This document shows positions 56,326 through 64,000 of a stretch of 64,000 bases of DNA, in pieces (the stretch's first letter is position 1; every line of letters starts with the position of its first letter). The position numbers and the translations under genes were made by a program. The DNA comes from Paractinoplanes atraurantiacus (GTDB lineage Bacteria; Actinomycetota; Actinomycetes; Mycobacteriales; Micromonosporaceae): the NCBI RefSeq assembly GCF_900215205.1, contig NZ_OBDY01000027.1, positions 89,849-153,848 on the forward strand, in the 5' to 3' direction. The notes under the pieces were generated by a model. That model saw nothing but the letters and a program-made list of their open reading frames with translations, ran no database searches and was not told the origin of the DNA.

Positions 56326-57555
56326 TCAGCGCAGCGCGGCCGCGGTGAAACCGAGCCGGGCCCGGTGTTTGGCCACCGTGCGGCGGGCCATCGTGAAGCC
56401 CTCGGCGCGCAGCTTCTCGGCCACCTGCTGGTCGGAGAGCCGTCCCTCGGCCGCGCTCAAGATCCGGCGCAGCGCCTCGTCAGCCCCGCCGCAACCGGAG
56501 AAGAACGCGGACAGCGGGCTGGTCGTCCCGTCCGGCATGAGCGCGTACTTGTCGGCCACCGCCCGGCTGACCGTCGACTCGTGCAGCTCCAGCGCCGCCG
56601 CGACCTCGGCCCGGGTCAGCGGCACCAGATGGGCCGCGCCGTGTGACAGGAACGCGTGCTGGCGCCCGGCCACGTGCTCGACGACGCGGCGCAGCGTGTT
56701 CCACCGGTCGCGCAGCTGGGCCAGGAACATCCGGGCCCCGGCCGACCCCGGCCCGCCGGGGCGGGCCCGCAGCCGCAGCAGGGCCGACTCGACGAGCTCG
56801 ACCCGGAAGTCGTCGCCGTCGGCCCGGATCACCACGTCCGGCACCACGTAGGAGGCGGCCGGCGCGGCGCCGCCGTCGAACGCCGGATAGGGCCGCAGCC
56901 GCCGCCGGATCAGGTCGAGCACGGCCCGGACCGCCTCCCGGCTGGTGCCGAGGGCGTCGGCGATCGCCGTGAAGTGGCCGCGGCTGAGCGCGGCCAGATG
57001 CCCGGCGATCACCTGCCGGGCGATCGCGTCGTCCGGCAGCCGCAGAGCCTCCAGTTGCAGCAGCAGGCACTCGGCGACACCGGTCGCGCCCACGCCCGGC
57101 GGCCCGCACCGGCGGATCGCGGCGACCACGCCGGCCACCCGCTGCCGGTCCGCGTCGGCCGCGAGCGAGGCCGGATCCCGGTCGAACAAGCCGTGCTGGT
57201 CGAGGCAGTCGACCAGATAGTCGGCCAGCGGCCGGTCGGCCGCCGGCACCTCGGCCAGCACGAGACGGCGCAGGGCGGCCACATCGGTGTCCCGGTCCGG
57301 TACGTCCGGCGGGCCTTCGAAAGAACCGGCGGAACGCACACCGCAGAGCGGGCAGCGGGCCGCCCACGAGCCGCGGCAGACCGGGCACTCGCCCGTGTCG
57401 AGGCGTTCCAGTTCGGCGTTGGCGCTCAGCTCGTCCTCGACGGTGTCGCACAGCGCCGCGTACGGCAGCATCAGCAGCTCACCGAAGGCGATCAGCGCGG
57501 GCGACACCTCCAGCCCGAAGCGTGGCGTCATGGCGAGCTCGAACGAGACGGACAC
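56326..57555 (-). CDS. rpoN: RNA polymerase sigma-54 factor (RpoN)
   Basis: The 409-aa protein directs RNA polymerase to -24/-12 promoters and needs an AAA+ activator. It has a short region I-like segment (FGELLMLPYAALCDTVEDEL) and an unusual zinc-ribbon-like insert (C57, C60, C68, C71). The core-binding region follows (LADYLVDCLDQHGLF, PPGVGATGVAECLLLQLEAL), then the helix-turn-helix HESTVSRAVADKYALMPDG and the RpoN box ARRTVAKHRA at 390-399. The GTG start has GGAGG 7 bases upstream. Its own promoter is a -24/-12 site, implying autoregulation. Sigma-54 is normally absent from Actinobacteria. Confidence 0.92.
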   Translation of the reverse strand: MSVSFELAMTPRFGLEVSPALIAFGELLMLPYAALCDTVEDELSANAELERLDTGECPVCRGSWAARCPLCGVRSAGSFEGPPDVPDRDTDVAALRRLVLAEVPAADRPLADYLVDCLDQHGLFDRDPASLAADADRQRVAGVVAAIRRCGPPGVGATGVAECLLLQLEALRLPDDAIARQVIAGHLAALSRGHFTAIADALGTSREAVRAVLDLIRRRLRPYPAFDGGAAPAASYVVPDVVIRADGDDFRVELVESALLRLRARPGGPGSAGARMFLAQLRDRWNTLRRVVEHVAGRQHAFLSHGAAHLVPLTRAEVAAALELHESTVSRAVADKYALMPDGTTSPLSAFFSGCGGADEALRRILSAAEGRLSDQQVAEKLRAEGFTMARRTVAKHRARLGFTAAALR

Positions 57556-57579
57556 GTCGCACCTCCCGGTCCGGCTCCC

Positions 57580-57595
57580 AGCAGGATCCGTGCCA
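57580..57595 (-). promoter_or_regulatory. Sigma-54 (-24/-12) promoter of rpoN
   Basis: On the minus strand TGGCACGGATCCTGCT has a perfect TGGCACG -24 element and CTGCT at -12 (one mismatch) with exact GG-N10-GC spacing. The predicted start near 57570 leaves a 15-base leader holding only the ribosome site. Confidence 0.8.
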
Positions 57596-57740
57596 GGTCG
57601 GGCCGCCGGGCCGTTGTCGTCCGTGATCCGACACCGCCGGCCGCCGACCCCCGTCGGTTTGACGACTGGCCGGTACGGGCGGCCCGCACCCGGCGTGACG
57701 ATGACAGCGCCTGGCGGGACACGGGACGGGAGGCACGGCG

Positions 57741-58421
57741 ATGACGATCGGGATCGAGTGGGTGAACGACTACCACTCCGCGAGCTCGAATCTGTCCAAC
57801 AACGACGACAACGCCCGGGGGTTCTACAACCGGCTGCACGGGCTGCGCCGGTTCGAGTACGGCAACGACCTGGCCTGGGACCAGGACTTCGAGGAGAGCG
57901 GCGCGGGCAAGCCCGCGGCCGGCACCGACCAGCTCTATGCCGACAACGTCGACATCGTCTTCTTCTCCGGGCACGGCTCCCGCTCGGGCGCCTCGTTCGG
58001 GGTGAAGACGTTCGACGACGGGACGGCGCGGGCCTCGAACATGCGGCTGGGCAACCAGGACCTGGAGTGGCTGGTGATCGACGGGTGCGAGATGCTCGCC
58101 CACGACAACGGGTTCGTCTTCCAGCGGTGGGGCTGGCCGACCTTCAAGGGCGCGCACTACATCCTCGGGTTCCACACCACGGCGTACGACGTGAAGGACC
58201 GCGGCGAGAAGTTCGCCGACCGCCTCAACCAGGGCTGGACCGTGCGCGAGGCGTGGATCCGCGCCTGCGTCGAGACCGAGGACGACGACGTGTCGTGGGC
58301 CTATCTGCGCGCCGACGGCGAGGGAACGAACACCTACAACGACCACTGGCACGGCAAGGGGTTCGTCAGCGCCGACCCGTCCAACCCGACCATGCTCGCC
58401 TATGCGCGCGGCACCTGCTGA
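57741..58421 (+). CDS. Caspase-like (clan CD, DUF6345-type) protein
   Basis: The 226-aa protein has the His and Cys pair of a caspase/gingipain fold: FFSGHGS with H78 after a hydrophobic strand, and LVIDGCEM with C116 after a second strand. It lacks a signal peptide. Similar proteins are named DUF6345 (my recollection). GGGAGG precedes the ATG. It is divergent from rpoN and followed after 16 bases by a gene of unknown function. It may be the protease effector of the locus. No convincing -24/-12 site precedes it. Confidence 0.8.
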   Translation: MTIGIEWVNDYHSASSNLSNNDDNARGFYNRLHGLRRFEYGNDLAWDQDFEESGAGKPAAGTDQLYADNVDIVFFSGHGSRSGASFGVKTFDDGTARASNMRLGNQDLEWLVIDGCEMLAHDNGFVFQRWGWPTFKGAHYILGFHTTAYDVKDRGEKFADRLNQGWTVREAWIRACVETEDDDVSWAYLRADGEGTNTYNDHWHGKGFVSADPSNPTMLAYARGTC

Positions 58422-58437
58422 GGGAACGGAGACCGAG

Positions 58438-59328
58438 ATGCCGACCGTGACGAAGAGAATCCACGTCGAGCCCGAGGTCGAGCGGCAGCCCGGCCCGGTG
58501 ACCGTCTACCGCGCCGAGGGCGAGAGCTCGTCCCGGCAGATGCGCGACGACCTGATCCGCCGGGCCGAGCGCTGGCGCGAGCACTTCGGCCTGCGCGCCG
58601 AGCCGGCCGACCTGGGCGAGCGGATCGTCTATCTGAGCGAGAGCGCCGCCCTGGAGGTCTACCTGGCCACCGACTCGGTCTGGTGGACCGACCGCTCGCG
58701 GGCCTACCAGGAGATCACCAGCGACCGGGTGCCCGGCGACGAGCAGGCCGTCGAGCTGGCCCGCCGGTTCGTGGCCGGCACCTTCGAGCCGCGGGCCGAG
58801 CTGCGGACCGCGCACGTCGGCGAGCAGGTGGCCTCGTTCAGCGACGGGCCGGACACCGAGGCCCGCTCGCAGCGCGTCGGTGTCGCCGTGACGCTGCGGC
58901 CCACCCTGGACGACCTGGACGTCTTCGGGCCGGGGGCCAAGGTGCGGATCGCGTTCAGCGACTCCGAGGAGCCCAGCGACGTCGCCTACTTCTCCCGGCC
59001 CGTGCAGCCCGACGGGCAGGTCGACGTCATCCACCCGTATCAGGCGGTCGAACGCCTCAGCCGCGACCGTCGCTTCACCGGCGTCCTCGAGGCCGGGATG
59101 GAGCTGCGGATTCGCCGTCTCGAGCTGGGCTACTACTCGGCTGGGCCGAGCATGTCGCAGCGCTATCTGGTGCCGGTCTATCTGGCGGCGGGCCAGGTCG
59201 AGGGCTCGGAGCTCGACGCCGACGTCTTCCGCCTCTACCTGCCGGCCGTCGATCTGGGATCGAAGGACATGAAGGAATTGGGTGTACGGGCGAACCCCAC
59301 TGTCGCGGGATCGTTCACCAGTTTCTGA
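58438..59328 (+). CDS. Uncharacterised partner of the caspase-like protein
   Basis: The 296-aa protein has no recognised motif. The N-terminal third is helical and charged (SSRQMRDDLIRRAERWREHF). The C-terminal part looks beta-rich (KVRIAFSDSEEPSDVAYF, RIRRLELGYYSAGPSM). I use ATG 58438, preceded by a GGAACGGAG stretch; an ATG 36 bases upstream lies in the preceding gene. Its place directly after the caspase-like gene suggests an inhibitor, chaperone or substrate (inference). Confidence 0.65.
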   Translation: MPTVTKRIHVEPEVERQPGPVTVYRAEGESSSRQMRDDLIRRAERWREHFGLRAEPADLGERIVYLSESAALEVYLATDSVWWTDRSRAYQEITSDRVPGDEQAVELARRFVAGTFEPRAELRTAHVGEQVASFSDGPDTEARSQRVGVAVTLRPTLDDLDVFGPGAKVRIAFSDSEEPSDVAYFSRPVQPDGQVDVIHPYQAVERLSRDRRFTGVLEAGMELRIRRLELGYYSAGPSMSQRYLVPVYLAAGQVEGSELDADVFRLYLPAVDLGSKDMKELGVRANPTVAGSFTSF

Positions 59329-59345
59329 CCACCTATGATCTTTTG

Positions 59346-60125
59346 ATGTACGTGGAACGACGCGGGCACGGCACGCCGGTGCTCCTCCTGCACGGGTTCG
59401 GGGTCGACCACCGGATTCTGCTGCCCCTCGAAGAGGTCTTCGACAAGGAGCCCGGCTGGGAGCGGATCTATCCGGATCTGCCGGGCTTCGGCCGTACGCC
59501 GGGACGCGACGACGTGCGGGGCAGCGACGACGTGGTCGACGAGCTGGTGCGGTTCATCGGCGCCGAGCTCGGTGACCGGCGGTTCGCGCTGGTCGGCAAC
59601 TCGTGGGGCGGCATGCTGGCCCGGGCGGTGGCGGCCCGCATGCCGCACCGGGTGCTCGGGCTGTGCCTTCTCTGCCCGGCGATCGTGGCGGAGCGTGGCG
59701 AACGTGATCTGCCCCCTCGTACCGTACTGAAAGAAGATCCTGAATTGATCTCCTCCTTGGCGGCGACCGAGCGGGAGCTCTATCAGCAGGAGGCGGTCGT
59801 CGAGTCGGCCCAGGACTGGCAGCGGTTCCACGAGTTCGTGCTCCCGGGGATCCTCGCCGCCGACCAAGCGGCGGCCCAGCGGATCGAGGCCCGCTACGCC
59901 GCGCGCCTGGAGTCCGGCCGGTACGAAGGTCCCGCGCTGGTGCTGACCGGGCGGCAGGACGACATCGTCGGCTACCGGGACGCGTGGCGGGTGCTGGAGG
60001 ACTATCCGCGGGCGACGTTCGCCGTGCTGGACGCGGCCGGGCACAACGCGCCGCTGGAACGCCCGGAGCTGACCGGGCCGCTGGTCGCGGACTGGCTCAG
60101 GAGGATGCGCGCAGAAGAGCGTTGA
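59346..60125 (+). CDS. Alpha/beta hydrolase
   Basis: The 259-aa enzyme has the oxyanion LLLHGFG, the nucleophile S86 in GNSWGG, an acid in TGRQDD and the catalytic His in AGHNAP. The substrate is unknown (esterase or C-C hydrolase type). ATG 59346 is used because the conserved core begins immediately; no strong ribosome site is visible. Its last 29 bases overlap the convergent TetR gene. Confidence 0.85.
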   Translation: MYVERRGHGTPVLLLHGFGVDHRILLPLEEVFDKEPGWERIYPDLPGFGRTPGRDDVRGSDDVVDELVRFIGAELGDRRFALVGNSWGGMLARAVAARMPHRVLGLCLLCPAIVAERGERDLPPRTVLKEDPELISSLAATERELYQQEAVVESAQDWQRFHEFVLPGILAADQAAAQRIEARYAARLESGRYEGPALVLTGRQDDIVGYRDAWRVLEDYPRATFAVLDAAGHNAPLERPELTGPLVADWLRRMRAEER

Positions 60126-60687
60126 TCACATCGGTCAGCGGCGGGGTCAGCTCACCCTCGCCGGCCGAGGTCAGCGGCTCGACCCGCAGCGACGAGCGCA
60201 GCACCACGATGCCCAGCGAGGTGGCCAGCACCAGCTGGGCCCGCAGCAGGCCGTCGGGGGCGGTGGGTGAGCAGACCGCGGCGAGCCGCTCGCTGATGGC
60301 CTGGATGACGCCGCGGCGCATCTGCTCGGCCCGCTCGTCGCCCGAGGTGCGCAGCAGCAGGAGCATCGACTCGGTCATGCTCTCGTCGTCGCGGGAGGTG
60401 GTGATGCGCCGGGCGATGTCGGCCGCCACGTCGTCGAGGGCGATCTCGCCCGAGTCGCGGCGCAGCTCGCTGACCGCGCTCGACAGGCAGGCCTCGAACA
60501 GGCCCTCCTTCGACGAGAAATAGCGGCTGATCAGCGCCACGTTCACACCCGCCTCGTCGGCGATGTCGCGGACCGTGGTCGCCGAATATCCGTCGCGGGC
60601 GAAGCGCTTTTTTGCGACGTCGAGCAGCAGCTGCCGGGTGCGGGACGCGTCCCGGCGCTTCGGCGGTGCTGGCTCGGGCGTTTCCAC
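60097..60687 (-). CDS. TetR-family transcriptional regulator
   Basis: The 196-aa regulator has the TetR DNA-binding helix (DVAKKRFARDGYSATTVRDI, then VNVALISRYFSSKEGLF) and an all-helical ligand domain. It starts with GTG 60687, 16 bases after the stop of the DHA2 efflux gene on the same strand, so the two form an operon with likely autorepression by the regulator. Confidence 0.9.
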   Translation of the reverse strand: METPEPAPPKRRDASRTRQLLLDVAKKRFARDGYSATTVRDIADEAGVNVALISRYFSSKEGLFEACLSSAVSELRRDSGEIALDDVAADIARRITTSRDDESMTESMLLLLRTSGDERAEQMRRGVIQAISERLAAVCSPTAPDGLLRAQLVLATSLGIVVLRSSLRVEPLTSAGEGELTPPLTDVINALLRASS

Positions 60688-60703
60688 GCCGGAAGCCTAT
60701 CCG

Positions 60704-62707
60704 TCAGCGGGCCGAAGTGTCCCGTGAGGGCTCCTCGTCGGCCAGCCGCCGGGCCACGTTGTGCAGGGCCTGGTCCATCAGGGCCCGGTCCTGCGGCCCG
60801 GCCAGGGTGATGTCGTCGAGGTTGGCGTCGAGCCAGTTGCGCCAGGCGCCCTTGACCCGCTCCAGCTGTTGTTCGCCGGTCGGGGTCAGGATGACGGCGT
60901 CGCCCTCGCGGCGGGCGTAACCGGCGTCGCACAGGTCGGCGAAGGTGGGTTCGAGCACCTCCGGCGGCACCCGGTGGGCGCGGGCTATCGACTCCAGGCC
61001 GGCCTGCCCGGACGTACGGCTGCGCATGTGGGTCTGTCCCATCGCCCAGGCCTGCGCCGGCCGCAGATCGGAGCCCGACGAGGTGAGGATGGTGTCGAGC
61101 ACGGCCCGGTCGCGTACGGCGTCGCCGATGGCCCGCTCGAGCTTGGCCACCCGGTCGTCCGGCTGCGGCGGCGAGAAGCCCTCACCCACATCGGTCGCGG
61201 CCGCCTTGGCGCTGTCGCGCAGCGGCACCTCCTTGAGCAGCCAGGCGATTCCGAAGCCGAGCACGGCGACCGGCACGACCCAGCGGAACACATAACCGAT
61301 GGTCTCCGCGTACGCGTTGATGATCGGCGCGGCCTGGGCCGCGGTCAGCGCGTGCAGCGCCTCGGGGCTGGCCGCGGCCGACGGCGACACCCCGGGATCG
61401 GAAGCGAGGGCGGTCTCCAGCGAAGGGGTCAGCTTGTTGTTGAACAGGGTGCCGAAGATGGCGGTGCCGAAAGAGCTTCCGAGGGTACGGAAGAAGGTGA
61501 CCCCCGAGGTCGCGGTGCCGAGATCGGCGTACGGGACGGTGTTCTGCACGGCGATGGTCAGCACCTGCATGGACAGGCCGATGCCGGCGCCCAGCACGAA
61601 CATGTAGAGCGACTCCAGCCACGTGCTGGTCGCCGCGTCCATCGTGGACATCAGGAACAGGCCGAGGGCCAGGATCGCGCCGCCGGCGATCGGGAAGGCC
61701 TTGTAGCGGCCGGTCCGCGACACGACGATGCCGGAACCGATCGAGGTGAGGAACAGCCCGGCCACCATCGGCAGGGTGCGCACGCCGGAGGCGGTGGCCG
61801 AGACGCCGTTGACGTACTGCAGATAGGTCGGCAGGAAGGTCATCGCGCCCAGCATCGCGAAGCCGACGATGAAGCTCAGCGACGAGCAGACGGTGAAGAC
61901 CGAGTTGCGGAACAGATGCATCGGCAGCATCGGCTCGGCCGCGCGCAGCTCCACCATGACAAAGGCGCTGAGCAGGACCACCGCGGCCGCGAACAGGCCG
62001 ATGATGACCGGCGAGGACCACGCGTACTCGTTGCCGCCCCAGGACAGGGCCAGGATCATGCTGGAGGAGCCGAGGGCGACCAGCGCGATGCCGGCGTAGT
62101 CGATGATCGGCCGGGCCGCCGAGCGGACGGCCGGGATGGCCCGCGCGGCCATGATCAGCACGACCACGGCCAGCGGCACGTTGATGTAGAAGGCCCACCG
62201 CCAGCTCAGGTGGTCGGTGAACAGCCCGCCCAGGGTGGGGCCGACGACGGTGGTGACGCCGAAGACCGCGCCCAGCGCGCCCTGGTAGCGGCCGCGGTCG
62301 CGCAGCGGGATGACGTCGGCGATCAGCGCCATCGCGGTGACCATGAGGCCGCCCGCGCCGACGCCCTGCACCACCCGGGCCGCGATCAGCACCAGCATGT
62401 CGTCGGCGATGCCGCACAGCGCCGAGCCGAGGATGAAGACCACCGTGCTGACCTGGAAGACCAGCTTGCGGCCGAACAGGTCGCCGAACTTGCCGGCCAG
62501 CACCGTGGCCACCGTCTCGGCCAGCAGATAGGCGGTGACGACCCACGACATGTGCCCGGCGCCGCCCAGGTCGGCCACGATGGTCGGCAGGGCGGTCGAG
62601 ACGATCGTCTGGTCGAGCGCGGCCAGCAGCATGCCGAGCAGGATGGCGACGAAGACGACGTTGACCTGCCGCCGGGTCAGCACCGGAGGCGCGGTGGCGG
62701 TGGACAT
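60704..62707 (-). CDS. DHA2-family MFS multidrug exporter with C-terminal winged-helix-like extension
   Basis: The 667-aa protein begins as a 14-helix EmrB/QacA-type drug:H+ antiporter (LDQTIVSTALPTI, FGRKLVFQVST, VVGPTLGGLFTD). The transporter part ends near residue 480. About 150 further residues look cytosolic and contain a MarR-like segment (AGYARREGDAVILTPTGEQQ). This extension is unusual and could sense substrate or regulate the operon. It is followed by the TetR gene. Confidence 0.88.
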   Translation of the reverse strand: MSTATAPPVLTRRQVNVVFVAILLGMLLAALDQTIVSTALPTIVADLGGAGHMSWVVTAYLLAETVATVLAGKFGDLFGRKLVFQVSTVVFILGSALCGIADDMLVLIAARVVQGVGAGGLMVTAMALIADVIPLRDRGRYQGALGAVFGVTTVVGPTLGGLFTDHLSWRWAFYINVPLAVVVLIMAARAIPAVRSAARPIIDYAGIALVALGSSSMILALSWGGNEYAWSSPVIIGLFAAAVVLLSAFVMVELRAAEPMLPMHLFRNSVFTVCSSLSFIVGFAMLGAMTFLPTYLQYVNGVSATASGVRTLPMVAGLFLTSIGSGIVVSRTGRYKAFPIAGGAILALGLFLMSTMDAATSTWLESLYMFVLGAGIGLSMQVLTIAVQNTVPYADLGTATSGVTFFRTLGSSFGTAIFGTLFNNKLTPSLETALASDPGVSPSAAASPEALHALTAAQAAPIINAYAETIGYVFRWVVPVAVLGFGIAWLLKEVPLRDSAKAAATDVGEGFSPPQPDDRVAKLERAIGDAVRDRAVLDTILTSSGSDLRPAQAWAMGQTHMRSRTSGQAGLESIARAHRVPPEVLEPTFADLCDAGYARREGDAVILTPTGEQQLERVKGAWRNWLDANLDDITLAGPQDRALMDQALHNVARRLADEEPSRDTSAR

Positions 62708-62763
62708 GCCCTAAGTTTCATGTTTCGTTCCGATTCGCGCCGGATTATCGCTAGCTTTCTCGC

Positions 62764-64000
62764 ATGGCAAGCGCGGTGCTGGCGGACCTGAGCGTCAAGA
62801 CGAAGATCCTGGGTGCCGTCTGCGTGGCGATCGTGCTCGCCGTCGTCGTCGGCGTGGGCAGCCTGGTCGGGCTCAGCAACACCAGCGCCTCGGCCGAGCA
62901 GATCTACACCAGCAACGTCTCCGGCGTGAACTACGTCGGCGAGATCCGCAGCGAGCTGGCCCAGTCCCGGCTGGACGTCACCAACCAGATGCTGTCCGAC
63001 ACCGCGGCGCAGAAGAAGCAGTACAGCGACGCCTTCGACAAGGACTTCGAGGCGCTGACCGACGCGCTCGCCGCCTATCGCACCAGCGGACCGGCCGTGC
63101 CCGACGACGAGCTGGCCGAGCTGTCCGACGACTTCGACACCTACCGCGGCATGGTCGTGGACAAGCTCCTCCCGGCCGGTGACAAGAACGACCTCGACGC
63201 GTGGCAGAGCGCCCGCGACAACGACGTCATCCCGCTCATGCAGGAGGTCTCCGGCGACCTCGACCGGATGCGCGCCGCCGAGAACGCGGACGCCAGGACC
63301 AACGCCGAGGGCGCCCGCTCGAAGTACGGCACGAGCCGGACCGTCACCATCACGCTGCTGATCGTCGGCTCGGTCATCGCGCTGTCGCTGGGGTGGGTGG
63401 TGGCCCGCCAGATCGTGCGGTCGATGGCCAAGGTCAAGCATGTCTGCGACGGGCTGGCCGAGGGCGACCTGACCCGCACGGCCGGCCTGAGCACGAACGA
63501 CGAGCCCGGCCAGATGGGCCGCTCGCTCGACGTCGCCATGGCCCGGCTGCGCGAGACCGTCAAGACCATCGACTCGTCGGCGGCCGCACTGGGCAGCGCC
63601 TCGGACCGGATGTCACAGGCCAGCGGCGAGATCGCCCAGTCCGCCGACGAGTCCTCGGCGCAGGCCGAGACCGTCTCCGCCGCGGCCGAGCAGATCTCCC
63701 GCAGCGTCGACGCGGTCAGCGCCGGCAGCGACGAGATGGGCGCCGCCATCCGGGAGATCTCGCAGAACGCGGCCGACGCGGCCCAGGTCGCCAACGAGGC
63801 GGTCGGGCTGGCCGCCAGCACCTCGCAGACCATGACCAAGCTCGGCGAGTCGTCGGCCGAGATCGGCGACGTGATCAAGGTGATCACCTCGATCGCCGAG
63901 CAGACCAACCTGCTCGCGCTCAACGCCACCATCGAGGCGGCCCGGGCCGGCGAGGCCGGCAAGGGCTTCGCGGTGGTCGCCTCCGAGGTCAAGGACCTGG
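62764..64000 (+). CDS. Methyl-accepting chemotaxis protein (3' end beyond window)
   Basis: The first 412 residues are present. They comprise a membrane helix (about 14-36), a four-helix-bundle sensor domain, a second helix (about 196-217), a HAMP linker and most of the signalling coiled coil. The highly conserved tip (IAEQTNLLALNATIEAARAG) is present, followed by GKGFAVVASEV. It is divergent from the MFS gene with a 56-base gap. The receptor indicates flagellar motility and supports an Actinoplanes-like host. Confidence 0.92.
   Translation, partial: MASAVLADLSVKTKILGAVCVAIVLAVVVGVGSLVGLSNTSASAEQIYTSNVSGVNYVGEIRSELAQSRLDVTNQMLSDTAAQKKQYSDAFDKDFEALTDALAAYRTSGPAVPDDELAELSDDFDTYRGMVVDKLLPAGDKNDLDAWQSARDNDVIPLMQEVSGDLDRMRAAENADARTNAEGARSKYGTSRTVTITLLIVGSVIALSLGWVVARQIVRSMAKVKHVCDGLAEGDLTRTAGLSTNDEPGQMGRSLDVAMARLRETVKTIDSSAAALGSASDRMSQASGEIAQSADESSAQAETVSAAAEQISRSVDAVSAGSDEMGAAIREISQNAADAAQVANEAVGLAASTSQTMTKLGESSAEIGDVIKVITSIAEQTNLLALNATIEAARAGEAGKGFAVVASEVKDL

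Noticed and set aside
54613..56851. Plus-strand open frames opposite the sigma-54 operon
   Set aside because: Arg/Ala-rich shadows without motifs or ribosome sites.
57680..57695. Possible -24/-12 site before the caspase-like gene
   Set aside because: GG-N10-GC spacing is present but the flanking bases (CGGCCCG and CGGCG) match poorly and are expected by chance in GC-rich DNA.
62708..62763. FliA/WhiG-like promoter before the chemotaxis receptor (AAGTTT ... CCGAT)
   Set aside because: Spacing is one or more bases short and the -10 end does not match GCCGATAA well enough.

Overview
The window is about 70% GC with very tight gene packing, many GTG/TTG starts and 1-4 bp stop/start overlaps. It carries a maleylpyruvate-isomerase-type (mycothiol-family) protein, a PASTA-less Ser/Thr kinase and a methyl-accepting chemotaxis protein. 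Together these point to a filamentous actinobacterium, most likely a motile-spore former of the Micromonosporaceae (Actinoplanes-like). The genus is an inference.

Layout. 1-8.4 kb: an oxidative uronate/aldarate catabolic cassette. A uronate dehydrogenase (leftward) is divergent from a CUT1-type ABC importer, a KdgD-type dehydratase/decarboxylase, a glucarate-dehydratase-like enolase-superfamily enzyme and two uncharacterised proteins. A strong promoter and a perfect 18-bp palindrome lie between the two arms. 9.1-16.1 kb: a five-gene overlapping cassette with a SWIM-like zinc protein, a helical protein, a VWA protein, a MoxR AAA+ ATPase and a 922-aa EreA/ChaN/TraB-like protein. 16.2-18.4 kb: a 40-bp tandem repeat, a TDT/TehA-like transporter and a divergent LysR regulator with a T-N11-A palindrome. 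18.4-22.4 kb: a lower-GC patch with small exported proteins and a frameshifted zinc-finger/endonuclease VII gene. 22.4-26 kb: a DctA dicarboxylate symporter with a CitA/DcuS-like two-component system. 26-46.7 kb: a Ser/Thr kinase, a large NACHT STAND ATPase, an epoxide hydrolase, a serine hydrolase, a Thr-rich repeat protein, a diguanylate cyclase, an M28 peptidase, an acyltransferase, a membrane-anchored NACHT protein, a MacAB-like ABC system, a broken NUDIX gene and a TPR-like protein.

46.7-59.3 kb is the most remarkable part. It is a compact locus with its own sigma-54 (RpoN) and a GAFTGA-type AAA+ enhancer-binding activator, both highly unexpected in Actinobacteria. I can read three -24/-12 promoters with the exact GG-N10-GC spacing. 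They lie in front of rpoN itself, in front of a three-domain alpha/beta-hydrolase/DUF2272/tail-lysozyme-like protein, and in front of a four-gene operon (Gly/Tyr/Arg-rich repeat protein, HExxH metalloprotease-like protein, unknown 611-aa protein, amidohydrolase). A caspase-like protein and a partner run divergently from rpoN. This looks like a self-contained sigma-54-switched module making lytic and proteolytic proteins; its function is not known to me.

59.3-64 kb: an alpha/beta hydrolase, a TetR/DHA2 efflux pair whose pump carries a C-terminal winged-helix-like domain, and a chemotaxis receptor cut by the window edge.
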